Source: Aphrophora alni
Lineage: Eukaryota > Arthropoda > Insecta > Hemiptera > Aphrophoridae
Assembly (NCBI GenBank): GCA_963513935.1
Contig: OY740769.1
Span: 32,763,120 to 32,827,119, forward strand
DNA length: 64,000 bases
Direction: 5' to 3'
The position numbers and the translations under genes were made by a program. The notes under the pieces were generated by a model. The model made no database searches, was not told where the DNA came from, and saw nothing but the letters and a program-made list of their open reading frames with translations. Below are positions 53,215 to 62,248 of the stretch, piece by piece; the stretch's first letter is position 1; every line of letters begins with the position of its first letter.

Positions 53215-53684
53215 AGAGAGTATAAACCATCTCTCGTTATCAAGTGTCAAACTAGGACATAAAAGAGAAAAAAAGGGAAAAGCCAACATAGTCTAGTAGC
53301 TCAGGGCCATGTTGGAAACTAAAACTAAATGTATAATGTAAGAAAAAAAACTCAAGCCTAAAACTCATCCTTAGCAGTCAATGTTAGTAAGGAAAACAAG
53401 GACTCCCCGAACTAAAAAAAAAAACCTTTAAAATTATATCAGCACATTGAAGTGTCCTACACTAAATTCCAACTTAGCCATACATAGATCCAGTAACGTG
53501 CATGAGGCGTAAGACTAAATCTAAGCTAATACTAAATAGATAAAACCACAACACACAGGTCTACACTACACAAAGGACGGCAAGCAACTGATTGTTAGGG
53601 CCCTGGATACGTTGGTGTTTTTCCCTTTTCTCTCTTTTATGTTCTAGTTTCACAGTTGATAACGAGAGTTGATTTATACTCTCG
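53215..53684. mobile_element. Long inverted-repeat element with about 90-bp arms
   Basis: The left arm 53215-53308 and right arm 53599-53684 are imperfect reverse complements. Shared words in order are GAGAGTATAAA, CTCTCGTTATCAA, AACTAG, ACATAAAAGAGA, AAAGGGAAAA, CCAAC and AGGGCC. The 290-bp interior has no open frame. The right arm ends TTGATAACGAGAGT, a short loop, ACTCTCGAAACGTCG, that is, a 7-bp hairpin closed by GAAACG. This recalls the end structure of the palindromic insertion at 56365-56590 and the hammerhead-like motifs reported from Penelope-like elements. A MITE or fold-back DNA transposon is the alternative. No clear target duplication was found. Confidence 0.7.
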
Positions 53685-54165
53685 AAACGTCGCTTCGTGT
53701 ATTAGTTTTTCTATACACAAATGATGGCAAATGTTCGATTAAACCATATTAATAATATGAGCAATCCATCATTATCAAATAAGTATAAAACTAGAATTTC
53801 CTATAGAATTGTGTATCCAAGAAAATAATTCACCTTTTAAAAGGTCGTCTAACATTTTAATTAACTTGTTACATTCCATTTAAAATACAAAATTATATTT
53901 AAGACATTATTGGCACTCTCTATTTTTAGAAATAATAGTTTTGAAATGTTAAATAGTAATTTACTTAATTTGTTCTTGTTATTTTTTCTATTTTCTACAG
54001 TAAAAATTAAAATAGGTTTTTTGAGGTTTGTCCCGCCGCCATTTTGTATTAGAGCATAATAGCGACGAGTAATTAGCACAGTTAAAAAAGAGAAGTTTTT
54101 AGAGCAAATGACCGATTGTAAGATTTCAGTTTTCAATCTTTCCTAGTTTAAAACTTTATCATTAG

Positions 54166-54390
54166 GACTGACTTTAGTGAGTACAGGCGTGGGAATTCCA
54201 ATCTATACATTTTTTCATGTAATCTTCCGTCTAGATCCCTCTCTTTCATCTTTTCTTTAAGATCTGTCTTGACTAACTCTTGTTCTTTTCCGACTCAGAG
54301 TATTCGATATTTATTTTATCTTCTTTTTAAAAGTTGATGATGGCCGAGAGGTTTTTCGCCTTTAAAACAACAAGGAAAAAATAAACAATC
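54166..54390 (-). repeat. Dispersed repeat family A, copy 5
   Basis: It starts with TTTAGTGAGTACAGGCGTGG and continues with TTTTTTCATGTAATCTTCCG, TAGATCCCTCTCTTTCATC, AAGATCTGTCTTGACTAACT, CTTGTTCTTTTCCGACTC, AGAGTATTCGA, GATGATGGCCGAGAGGTTTT and CGCCTTTAAAACAACAAG. It is the most complete minus-orientation copy and shows the full block order of the family. Confidence 0.82.
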
Positions 54391-54490
54391 GTTCTGGTAC
54401 TTGTTTTTGACCCTGTATGTTAATAAACGAACTAGAGGTGGCAATTTTAGGTATAGTTTACTAAAATGTTGTACGTAGGCTCAGGTTTAC

Positions 54491-54560
54491 GAACCATTGG
54501 TCAAGTCGTTGACCAGAAAAAAATAGTCTGTTATTTTTGAATTTCAAAAACGTATTTCTT
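54491..54560. repeat. Short dispersed repeat D, copy 2
   Basis: Partner of 46445-46540: AACCATTGGTCAAGTCGTTG followed by ACCAG, and then TTTCAAAAACGTATTT. The type is unknown. Confidence 0.5.
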
Positions 54561-54947
54561 ATTGTGCAGTTATAATCTGTATTCAGCGATGGCGAAACGT
54601 GTTTTCTATTTAAAAGAGTTCTGACTAAAAAAACTTTTTTTCTTCTTTTTTTTTAAAACAACCTATTTGAAGAAGGAAACACCAGTAATATGATTTTTAA
54701 TGTATAATATATAAACTTATCATGTGAACTGTATATTTCCCTATTTGTCGACTAGATGGGGAAAAAAGTTTTATAGCCTAATTTCAAAAAGTCAGTTGTT
54801 TGAAATAGATTTTCCTTGTTTTTTAGGAAAACCAGCGCCTTTAATAACTTATGCTAATTGCCTTTCTACATATATTAATGCTAAAATCAAGGTAGGAAAA
54901 ACAAACGGATGCTTATCAGCTGCTTACCGAATAGTTTTGTTATTGTA

Positions 54948-55024
54948 CAGAGTGGTCCAAAAGTCACTTCACATTTACTAATTGAAACAAATATTAGTTG
55001 CGAAGTGAGTTTTGGACTACTTTT
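54948..55024. mobile_element. 77-bp mariner-type mini-element with TA target duplication
   Basis: The ends CAGAGTGGTCCAAAAGTCAC and (read from the other strand) AAAAGTAGTCCAAAACTCAC are imperfect inverted repeats continuing to CTTC(A/G)CA. They are flanked exactly by TA at 54946-54947 and 55025-55026, the hallmark target duplication of Tc1/mariner elements. The middle adds ACTAAT and ATTAGT around a 10-base loop, so nearly the whole element is one hairpin. The overlapping 85-codon and 73-codon frames here are not genes. Confidence 0.65.
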
Positions 55025-55103
55025 TATATTTGTGGTGTTTTGTAGGTTGTAGCAAACATAAAAAAAAACTGCTACTATTTTGAGATTTGCCAACATATTG
55101 AGA

Positions 55104-55108
<5 letters not shown>

Positions 55109-55155
<47 letters not shown>

Positions 55156-55158
55156 TAT
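55109..55158. repeat. (AT)n microsatellite
   Basis: About 20 perfect AT repeats with a short imperfect extension. It lies about 180 bp beyond the 3' coding end of the antisense retrotransposon relic and could descend from its 3' tail, but this is not established. Confidence 0.95.
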
Positions 55159-56351
55159 ATTCAGATAAAAATTTATGTATATTTTATTAATTGTTGACTG
55201 TTTAATTTTGTAACGTAGACATAGTTTTCTATAATTACAATACATTTATTTGCCTCACAATATTTCACTAAAATACATAAGGACGTCAAATTACAATAAG
55301 CATATAAAAATTCAAATCAAAGACCATTTAAAAATCTCTCATGGTCCATCTCCCACAAAAAACACACTTATTTTATAAAAACAGGTGTTTAACAAAAACT
55401 TGATCTTCTTTCTAAACAATCTATCATTCAGATTCTGTATTTCTTGAGGTACCTTATTCATCAGGCTACTAGACATTATTATAGTACTCTCCCGACTTCT
55501 GCACAATCTTTTGCAAGGCAACTCAACAAGATGGCTGGATCTGGTCTCATATTAGTGATTATTGCTTTGTTGCTGCATTTTACATGTATATTCTCGCAGA
55601 TAGAGCACACAATAGAAAATAAACAAGGAAGGCAGTGTAAATATCCTTAGTTCCTTAAAAATATTTCGACTGTGTTCCAGTCTGTCCACTCCAACAATGA
55701 CCCTTATGGCTTTCTTTTGAGTTGAAAGATTTATTCAGCATGGCTGGAATCACTTACACTAATTAAACCAGATGAAAGTGTCACTGAAGACCAAAATAGA
55801 CCTGTCGAATACCATCTCGGTCCAATTCTCCAAAAGCGTTTTAAAGCATAAATATTGCTATTTAGATGTGTTTTTTTTCAGTTTTATTATACGGTTTCCA
55901 GTTGTTGAGAGTTGGATCAAGTGTAAAAATGTAAAGGCCAAAATTACCGGTAGTTCTTCTATTGGGACAAATTTTTCTTTTGTTCCGAAAAGCACAGATA
56001 AGCCAATCATTCAACACCAATTTGTTAGCTATCAGCCAATCTTGGACTAAATTTTGGTTAACTTTTGGAGCTACCAATGCCTGATCCCTGTTCGAATGTT
56101 GGTTGATGAGATGAGAGTAATATCGTCCGCATACAGGAGACACTCTCCCCCTCTAAATTCTTTTGTACTCAGGTCATTAACCATTACTAAAAATAGCAAG
56201 GGTCTAAGTACCGAGCCCTGAGGAACATCACAATAATTTAACAGGTAAACATTTTGATGCTTTGTTATTTAGATACACATATTGAATTCTGTTCTGTTAA
56301 TAAGATTCAAAAATCTTTAGGGCTGAATTCCTTATATGAAAATATTCCAAC

Positions 56352-56603
56352 TTATTCAGAAGTATATAAAAAAAAAAAACTCGGAACACAAGATCTCACA
56401 AAAATTACGTTTATTTAACCATACGCGTTTCATCGACAAAGTCGCCATCCTCAGTGATACATGAGCTACAATTTTGAAGAAGGCGACTTTGTCGTTGAAA
56501 CGCGTTTGGTTAAATAAACGTAATTTGTGTGAGATCTTGTGTTCGAGTTTTTCTTTATCTAATATTATCTCACAAGTCAATGTTTATTTATTATTCAGAA
56601 GTA
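56352..56603. mobile_element. Palindromic insertion (56365-56590) with 13-bp target duplications
   Basis: The direct repeat TTATTCAGAAGTA flanks the insertion exactly (56352-56364 and 56591-56603), and removing the insertion restores a continuous retrotransposon reading frame region. Inside, about 68-bp arms are near-perfect reverse complements. They share the words ACACAAGATCTCACA, ATTACGTTTATTTAACCA, ACGCGTTTCA and GACAAAGTCGCC, and are separated by about 35 bp. Each arm, read outward from the centre, has TGA(A/G)GA, a 4-6 bp stem GGCGAC/GTCG with loop TTT, then GAAACGCG. The one on the minus strand is the hammerhead-core-like CTGAGGA with GAAAC. Inverted partial copies, variable-length target duplications and hammerhead motifs are documented for Penelope-like elements, so I infer a PLE-derived fragment. 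A MITE is less likely because of the 13-bp duplication. The open frames at 56356-56580 and 56474-56677 are mirror images created by the palindrome. Confidence 0.8.
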
Positions 56604-56637
56604 GTTTATATGAGACACAATCAAAGGCTTTGTTAAG

Positions 56638-56757
56638 ATCACAAAATGTTATTGCAGCGAAAGTTCTATTCTCATAACAATCAAAAACATTATCGACTTA
56701 TCAATATCACAAAATGTTACTGCAGCAGAAGTTCTGTTCTCATAACAATCAAGAACC
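56638..56757 (-). repeat. 68-bp tandem duplication inside the reverse transcriptase relic
   Basis: ATCACAAAATGTTA, TGCAGC and TTCT(A/G)TTCTCATAACAATC occur at 56638 and again at 56706, followed by AA(A/G)AAC in both. The duplicated segment lies just N-terminal to motif A and is out of step with the frame, so it arose in a dead or dying copy. The two copies differ at several positions, so the duplication is not recent. Confidence 0.85.
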
Positions 56758-57110
56758 CTATTGACCAGCTTTATCAGTGCGTGAATAGTTGACAAGCCTT
56801 TTCAGAAGCCAAATTGTGTTGCAAATCAGATGATTGCATTCTAAATACTTCATAAGTTGTTTACCAATTATTATCTCAATTACCTTAGAGAAAACAGAAT
56901 TATATGCATATTTAAAAACGCCGAACTTCTGCTTAATCTAGTCACCAGCTCGCTTACTTTGTGTGTTGAAAGTTTCAGTTTCAATTCTTATGGAAATCAA
57001 AAAAGATACGATGTTGGCCCAACATCGTGGGAAATGAAGAGCTACGGGGCGAAGAATTCTTAATAGGGTGACCACATATCATCCAACTGAAAGATGTTTA
57101 TCAAGCCTAT

Positions 57111-57129
57111 GCCCTTCACGGGCTGTTGC
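57111..57129. repeat. SINE-tail-like 19-mer, copy 1
   Basis: GCCCTTCACGGGCTGTTGC occurs here and identically at 62896-62914. It contains a small hairpin (GCCC and GGGC). The rest of the second element is not recognisable around this copy, so this is probably a 5'-truncated or eroded member of the same family. Confidence 0.65.
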
Positions 57130-57144
57130 GACACAGGATAGGCC

Positions 57145-58386
57145 TACAAACAGATATTAATTAACTATTGAAGGACATAGTTATTTCGACAAAAACTATT
57201 TCCGTTAAAAAGTATATACAAATAGCTAAATTGGCAAATTCATCTCAAACAATTTCGATTAAATTTTGATGCTTATGTAGTTTAATAACCCAAACCAGTG
57301 GTACAAATCTAAAAAATTACGGTACAGGAATACTTGACAAACACTGAACTTGACTGCTTTTATATATTTAAAGAAATCCATTTATTAGCTACGCCTAGGG
57401 TGAGTTTATAATACAAACGAATTAGGTGGAAGCTCTGTTTAAATATCAACAACTAAAACCGATTTGCTGACAACACGAGCAAGCCGAGTGGGAATTTTAC
57501 TAAAGAACATGGCAGTGTTCCCTACACAAATACTCAAAAGATTCTATTTAAACATCAGCTACTAGGTTTGCCATAAAGCGGTAGCGTTGTACTCGCCCAT
57601 TTGTCAAAAAATTTATAGATGTTTTGTTTCTCTACGTATGTCGTAGTGTGGAAGTTTGTGCAATGTCTGCGCACTAACATTGTCGGATATGTCGTTAGGA
57701 GACGTCAGCAGAATAAGAGATACGCAATTGACCTTAAAATTATAAGGAAATGTCAGTATGTATCTAGGAATTGAATAGTTTTAGAACCGGTTAGACGGCA
57801 GTACTTTGATTGAAAACCTGCGTCGCTCAGGATAAGTGATTGCATTTCGAAAGTGACATTTATAGGACGAACATGTATCAAAGTAAATCTGTCACCATCT
57901 CTGTGCGACTTTCTCTTGTCAGTCTACAGTTTGTAGATTGGAATTGATTGTTTGTAAAATAAGACGGATCTAGCATGCACTGAGGCCTTTGGATGCGCAG
58001 TAACCAAGGAGCCGGTTAGCGTGGTAGGGGAAGAGGTGACTGTCTAGTGATGGAATATTGGTGGTGTTATAGTAGTCTAGTGATAATGGCTATCGTCACT
58101 CATTGCTATTTTAAAGAGTTATTGTCCATTGTTCCGCTTGTAGACACGTAAACTATTGTCACCAAATGATTTTGGTTTTTAAACAACTCAGTGAAATAAT
58201 AAAAATTTAATTTCTGACAAATAATTATCATTAACAGCGATAATTATAATTGATACTATTATACAATATTAATCTCAACTATTAGTTAAAAGGTTTTGTT
58301 ATAAGTTGGGTGAGGCATTTTTTATAAGAATAACTAAATATTACATAATTTAACATTTCGAGACTACCAAAACTAACCTAGAGGTC
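57145..58386. other. Mixed intergenic DNA; GC-richer patch without a recognised gene
   Basis: A piece at 57429-57455 (GTTTAAATATCAACAACTA) is similar to 57548-57572 (ATTTAAACATCAGCTACTA), suggesting a diverged 110-bp duplication. About 57590-58110 is less AT-rich and free of obvious repeats. It contains TCAGT words that could serve as initiators, but no supporting open frame. An untranslated exon or a non-coding transcript is possible but unsupported. Confidence 0.35.
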
Positions 58387-58663
58387 TGGCCAGTCTCGAT
58401 GGCGTGTATCGGATTAGTAGACCCTTCGCTCTCGCACCAACTCTGCAAAACAAGCTTTAAATATACTTCGAAACGCAGAGTTTTTAAATACTTATAAGTA
58501 TTCCTTACTTTGCAGTAATATGGTCGAGTTGTAATCGTAGTAGCATACTAGGCGTCTTGCTATGAGTAACGGGTAGCTCGCCCAGCTATTGTCTGGCGGT
58601 CTGTCCCTGCGCGTGCGAGAGCGAAGGGTCTATGGTTCGGTACGCGCCATCCAAGATTGGCCA
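58387..58663. mobile_element. Fold-back element with 51-bp inverted arms
   Basis: The left arm (58387-58437) and right arm (58613-58663) are reverse complements with few mismatches. Shared words include TGGCCA, GATGGCG, and the perfect inner block TAGACCCTTCGCTCTCGCAC (right arm beginning GTGCGAGAGCGAAGGGTCTA at 58613). The 175-bp interior has no open frame. The arms are GC-rich compared with the surroundings. It fits a MITE or fold-back transposon. No exact target duplication was seen at the arm ends, so the superfamily is undetermined. Confidence 0.78.
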
Positions 58664-59238
58664 TGGTGCAAATTTTTGTTAGAATAAATTTCAAATGTCA
58701 ATATGAGTTGTATTTGTAATGAAAAAATCCAAAAAGAGAGCTTGTTGAGAGTTCACAGTGTTCCTTTCACAATGTCACCAATTGAATCACCAAAATAAGC
58801 ATTAGATAAGTTTTAATGGCGAGAAACGCATCTCAGTCTACGAACTGCTATGAAATTACTGTTAACTGTTATCAGCTAACACGTAACAGTAATGACGATT
58901 TTACGATCGCTGTTAACAAAATTACAGATCAGTGAATCCGACCATCTCTAGTTTGCCTTACACGTTATCTTATACGAAATGGTTTTCAATACATTTCGTC
59001 CTAAAAACAATAATTGGATTTTCCTACAAACCAGAAATTGGCATTTCGATTAATAGTACTTTAAATAGGTAATTCTTATAAAATAGCTAACTTGAATGAA
59101 AAACATGTTTTGCATTGTGAACATAGATTTCAATAATGCAAATTAATAATATACTTCACAATTTACAGCATAGTTGTAGCAGATGTTTTTATCACAGATG
59201 GTAAATATAATTTTTGTCTTAACGGCAAAAATCTCTCT
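58664..59238. other. AT-rich intergenic DNA, no gene recognised
   Basis: Repeated GTTAAC / GTAACAG words at 58858-58920 suggest an eroded element. No open frame or RNA gene is supported. Confidence 0.4.
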
Positions 59239-59458
59239 GTCTACACCGTCTTATAAAAAAAGAAGAAAAGAGCATAAAATAAAGACTCCCTAGACTTTGA
59301 ATACTTTAGCGTCATGGTTGCAACAAGAGTTGGTCAAGAGAGGTCTGATAGTAAATATGAAAGAGAGGGATTTAACCCAAGACTACATGAAAAAAGGTGT
59401 AGATCTAGCAAGGTTTCATCGAGATTGCCAAGCCAGTATTTACTAAAGTGAGCCTCTT
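59239..59458 (+). repeat. Dispersed repeat family A, copy 6
   Basis: It carries AAAAAAAGAAGAAAAGAGCA, GACTTTGAATACTTTAGCG, CAAGAGTTGGTCAAGAG (59325-59340), GAAAGAGAGGGATTTAACCC, AAGACTACATGAAAAAAGG, TGTAGATCTAGCAAGG, CATCGAGATTGCCAAGCC and TATTTACTAAAGTGAG. This is the best plus-orientation copy. The minus-strand 68-codon frame at 59334-59540 runs through it and is not a gene. Copy 7 lies about 515 bp away in inverse orientation. Confidence 0.82.
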
Positions 59459-59973
59459 TAGGTGATAGTCTCCAGTGTTTCCCCCTCCTCCTCTTCAGTT
59501 TTGTTCCCACACCCTTTCTACTGCGTAACACTTCTTCCATAAAGTAGCCTATATCGTAGTTTATGCTAGGACAGGCGATGGAGGCAGTTAGAAGGAGAAG
59601 AGATTTTGAAATGAATTACAAAATTACGAGGCGAAGCGGACATCACAGTTGCGTAACTAGTAAATTATATTAATGTTTGGTCCACCAAGGGAAATCAACT
59701 CAAAACTAATTTATCAAATACAATACCTAGCTTTGATTAACCACAAAATTATATTTTCCATAAATCAGGTCAAAGGAACAAAAACTCCCAGGTGGGATGA
59801 CTCACACAACACTTTGCAGTAAGTAGAGTCAACTGTGAATGAACACTGGATTTGTTTTAGCGGAACTGATATCGGCATTGGTCGATGTAGTACCAAACAT
59901 GATCATAATGTAGTCCAAGGCAGCATAAAGTAATAAAAAAAGATCCTAGGCACACACAAAGTACACACAACAT
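59459..59973. other. Spacer between inverted family A copies, no gene recognised
   Basis: It includes a pyrimidine-rich patch at 59470-59525 (CCCCCTCCTCCTC) and a stretch (59590-59900) without recognisable features. Confidence 0.4.
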
Positions 59974-60128
59974 GTCTGTCTTGACCAACTCTGTTCTCTT
60001 CCTACTCTGACACTATTAGAATATTCGAAGGCTAGGGGGGGGGGGTCTTCTTTATTTTGTCCTTTTACCCTTTTTTATAAGACGATGATGACTAAAAGGT
60101 TTTTTTGCCTTTAAAAAACGAGAAAAAT
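59974..60128 (-). repeat. Dispersed repeat family A, copy 7 (truncated)
   Basis: Blocks present are TGTCTGTCTTGACCAACTC, CTCTTCCTACTCTGAC, TTAGAATATTCGAAGG, an 11-base G run (60035-60045), CTTCTTTATTTTGTCC, GATGATGACTAAAAGGTTTT and GCCTTTAAAAAACGAGAAA. The CATGTAGTC/GGGTTAAATCC part seen in full copies is missing upstream. Confidence 0.75.
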
Positions 60129-61007
60129 TACATCTTCAAATAAACTGCGAAGAAATGTTGTATTTACTCAAAACCCAACATTTAATTGTTATTTTATCAA
60201 AAAATGTATGTTCGGTAATTATAGGTTCAAAAATGAAGATGGACTTTGGATGACTAATAAAAGTCAAATATCTTAAACACTGTCCAACCGATAGTGATCA
60301 AATTATGATGAGATGCGACGGTTTATTACCCGTCTGAACGGAGCCAACTATGCTCAGAATTCAGTTTGATTGTTTTAAAATGTACTCAGGAACAACAATT
60401 TTAATATATATTTTCACATTAATTTGGACCCCAAATCTTCACATTTCACCAGAATCACACCTGTAGGTTTTTAATTTTTTGGACTACGTTTGAGCAAAAT
60501 TTAATTAAAGGTAAATTCATTTTGGTAGGATTCAGGAGAATATTTTTGTTATTTAAGTGAAATGTCTCCTGTTATGTCACTAAATTCATTTGACAGTGTT
60601 TGAACAGGTCACACCTGAAGGAAGGCCAACACCATCTGACAGTGTCTAAACTAAACAATTGCCAATTAGTCGACACGCTCAACTAGAACAGGTCCACGTA
60701 GATCTGACTTAGTTCCACACGGCAGCTTAGGAAATAGATTGCCTTCACGCAGCGTTTGGCTGACCAAGGAAAATTTCTGTGGCTAACGGGGCTGGCTAGA
60801 AACTACGTAGTGTGTTTGCTAAGAAGTCCGTTAAAATTTTTGGAATAAAAGTATTTGTATATTAAATTTCACCTCTTTTATTCCATTCCCGGACCATTAA
60901 GTTTTTAAATATATTAAAATAATTTCCAAAAATTTCAAACTAACTTGCAGCTTGGAAGTTCACACTGTCCTGAAATAACAATACTACCGATAATTTTTAA
61001 TTAAATA

Positions 61008-61010
<3 letters not shown>
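60129..61010. other. AT-rich intergenic DNA, no gene recognised
   Basis: TCTTCACATTTCACCAGAATC near 60437 resembles the CTTTCACATTTCACC end of repeat C at 41075, so an eroded family C fragment is possible. Stretch 60600-60830 is GC-richer but has no long frame. Confidence 0.4.

Positions 61011-61046
<36 letters not shown>
61011..61046. repeat. (AT)n microsatellite
   Basis: Eighteen perfect AT repeats, immediately followed by ACAGTATACAATG. Confidence 0.95.
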
Positions 61047-61048
<2 letters not shown>

Positions 61049-61618
61049 TATACAATGTGCTGAATAATCTCTGGGCATTGAGTAGATTAAGCTATACTGA
61101 AATAAAACAAATCTGTATAATGTTTGTGAAAATAATTCATTAATTTTTGTAGTAACTAATACTTTCATATGAAATGTTCAAAGTGATACCATTGTTTAGG
61201 TTGTGATAACAACGTTTATTGATTATTTTGGGGCAATTCTTGTATACCGATACCTAACTTCTTACTCAGAAAAATAAATCGGGGGTTGTCAAATTATGCA
61301 ATTTTTATGTACAAAATCGCTTTGAAATTGTCCGTTCTCCAAAGATCTCTAAGGGTAGCGTCATGGAGGCAAGAGCAGTGTCTCCTCAAAACACACAGAG
61401 TGTCACGATATGGACGTGTAAACAACTCATTGAACCTTGCTTTCATAGGAGCTGCATGTGTTATCTCGCTCTTAACCAGAAACATACATTCTTCAATAAT
61501 TAACATAGTGACACAATCAATAGAAACTCATTATACTGGTTGGAAATGCAGGAGTCGACAACATTGATATAGTGTGGAGGATTTTTGTTTGTTAAAGAAT
61601 CGTATTGTTCCTCTAAGT
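61047..61618. other. Intergenic DNA with opposed chance frames
   Basis: Overlapping frames of 93 codons (61286-61567, plus) and 70 codons (61294-61506, minus) occupy a GC-richer patch. The plus frame contains LKLSVLQRSLRVAS, vaguely like the segment after the thumb in LINE proteins. Without supporting motifs I do not call a gene. Confidence 0.35.
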
Positions 61619-62248
61619 CAGGGGTGTCCAACTTACAAAGCCTCAAGAACCAAAATTGAGTACACTATTGAAGATGATTGGGTGCCATATATAGGGTTCC
61701 CAGATTATCTAAAGTAAAAAAGAGGACAACACCTACCGGGGAGTAAAAAAAATGAAGAATTTCAAATTAAAGATTTAATATATACTTTGAATTTTAAAGA
61801 ATCAATAAAAATCTATGTAAGGTAAAGTTATAAGTAAAACCAAAAGTAGAAATATTTCTCTATATTGCTCAAGTATTTGTTTTACATAAATAAAGAAAAT
61901 ATAAAGACAAATTTTTTATCAATCAATACAAACATTGCAATGACAATCAAAAAATATATTTAATGTGAACATTGTGTTCGATCAACTCCGTCCACCAACG
62001 AACGTATATCCACCTCTAGTTCTGTTGTAGCCAACCTCTATTTTTTATTTATATCTAATTTTTATATTAATTTCTATTATTAATATTAATTTCTATTAAT
62101 ATTAATCTCTTAATTAAATTACAAACCAGCTTGTTTATATTACATTATAAAATCTCTTTCAAAAGGAAGACGTTTCAAAATAGTTCTCTGATTTTTTTTT
62201 ATCTAATAAGCTCTCGCAGGCTGCTAGTTGGACAACCCTGCGCTAATT
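61611..62248. mobile_element. Non-autonomous hAT element, 622 bp, with degenerate 8-bp target duplication
   Basis: The element starts at 61619 with CAGGGGTGTCCAACTT and ends at 62240 with AGTTGGACAACCCTG, giving 15-bp terminal inverted repeats with one or two mismatches. The CAGGGGT...ACCCTG ends are typical of hAT transposons. The flanking octamers CTCTAAGT (61611-61618) and CGCTAATT (62241-62248) agree at 6 of 8 positions and have the central CTAR core common in hAT target duplications. The interior is AT-rich with no transposase frame, so it would have depended on a transposase in trans. Confidence 0.75.

Larger units (their letters stand above)
55339..56940 (-). pseudogene. Non-LTR retrotransposon reverse transcriptase relic, jockey/CR1-like, frameshifted
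   Basis: Read on the minus strand, this is the C-terminal two thirds of a LINE reverse transcriptase in several frames. In order from high to low coordinates: a fingers segment FSKVIEIIIGKQLMKYLE followed by the degenerate NTIWLLKRLVNYSR (about 56760-56895, family pattern QFGFRKG.ST); motif A as FCDLNKAFD (DLNKAFD at 56620-56640); motif B as VPQGSVLRPLLFLVMVNDL (VPQGSV at 56209-56226); and motif C as LLYADD (56122-56133), with both catalytic Asp present. The thumb-region WLIANKLVLN follows (about 56020-56050), then the KAIRVIVGVDRLEHSRNIF-type segment (about 55640-55720) and the extreme C-terminus NKVPQEIQNLN and FLLNTCFYK (55339-55470). Stops and frameshifts separate the pieces, a 226-bp insertion splits motif A from motif B, and a 68-bp tandem duplication sits upstream of motif A. 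The endonuclease domain and ORF1 are absent. The protein would have copied its own RNA at the target site, but this copy is dead. Confidence 0.92.

Noticed and set aside
54724..55108. Small genes around 54724-54981 (plus) and 54887-55108 (minus)
   Set aside because: Both run through the 77-bp mariner-type hairpin; no motif and no support for translation.
56356..56677. Two small opposite-strand genes with similar proteins
   Set aside because: The similarity is created by the palindromic insertion: both frames read the same sequence in the two inverted arms.
57590..58110. A promoter and first exon in a GC-richer patch
   Set aside because: Initiator-like words are too common, and there is no open frame or convincing donor/acceptor pair.
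61286..61567. A 93-codon frame with LINE-like LKLSVLQRSLRVAS
   Set aside because: The resemblance is too short and an opposite-strand frame overlaps most of it; no second motif was found.
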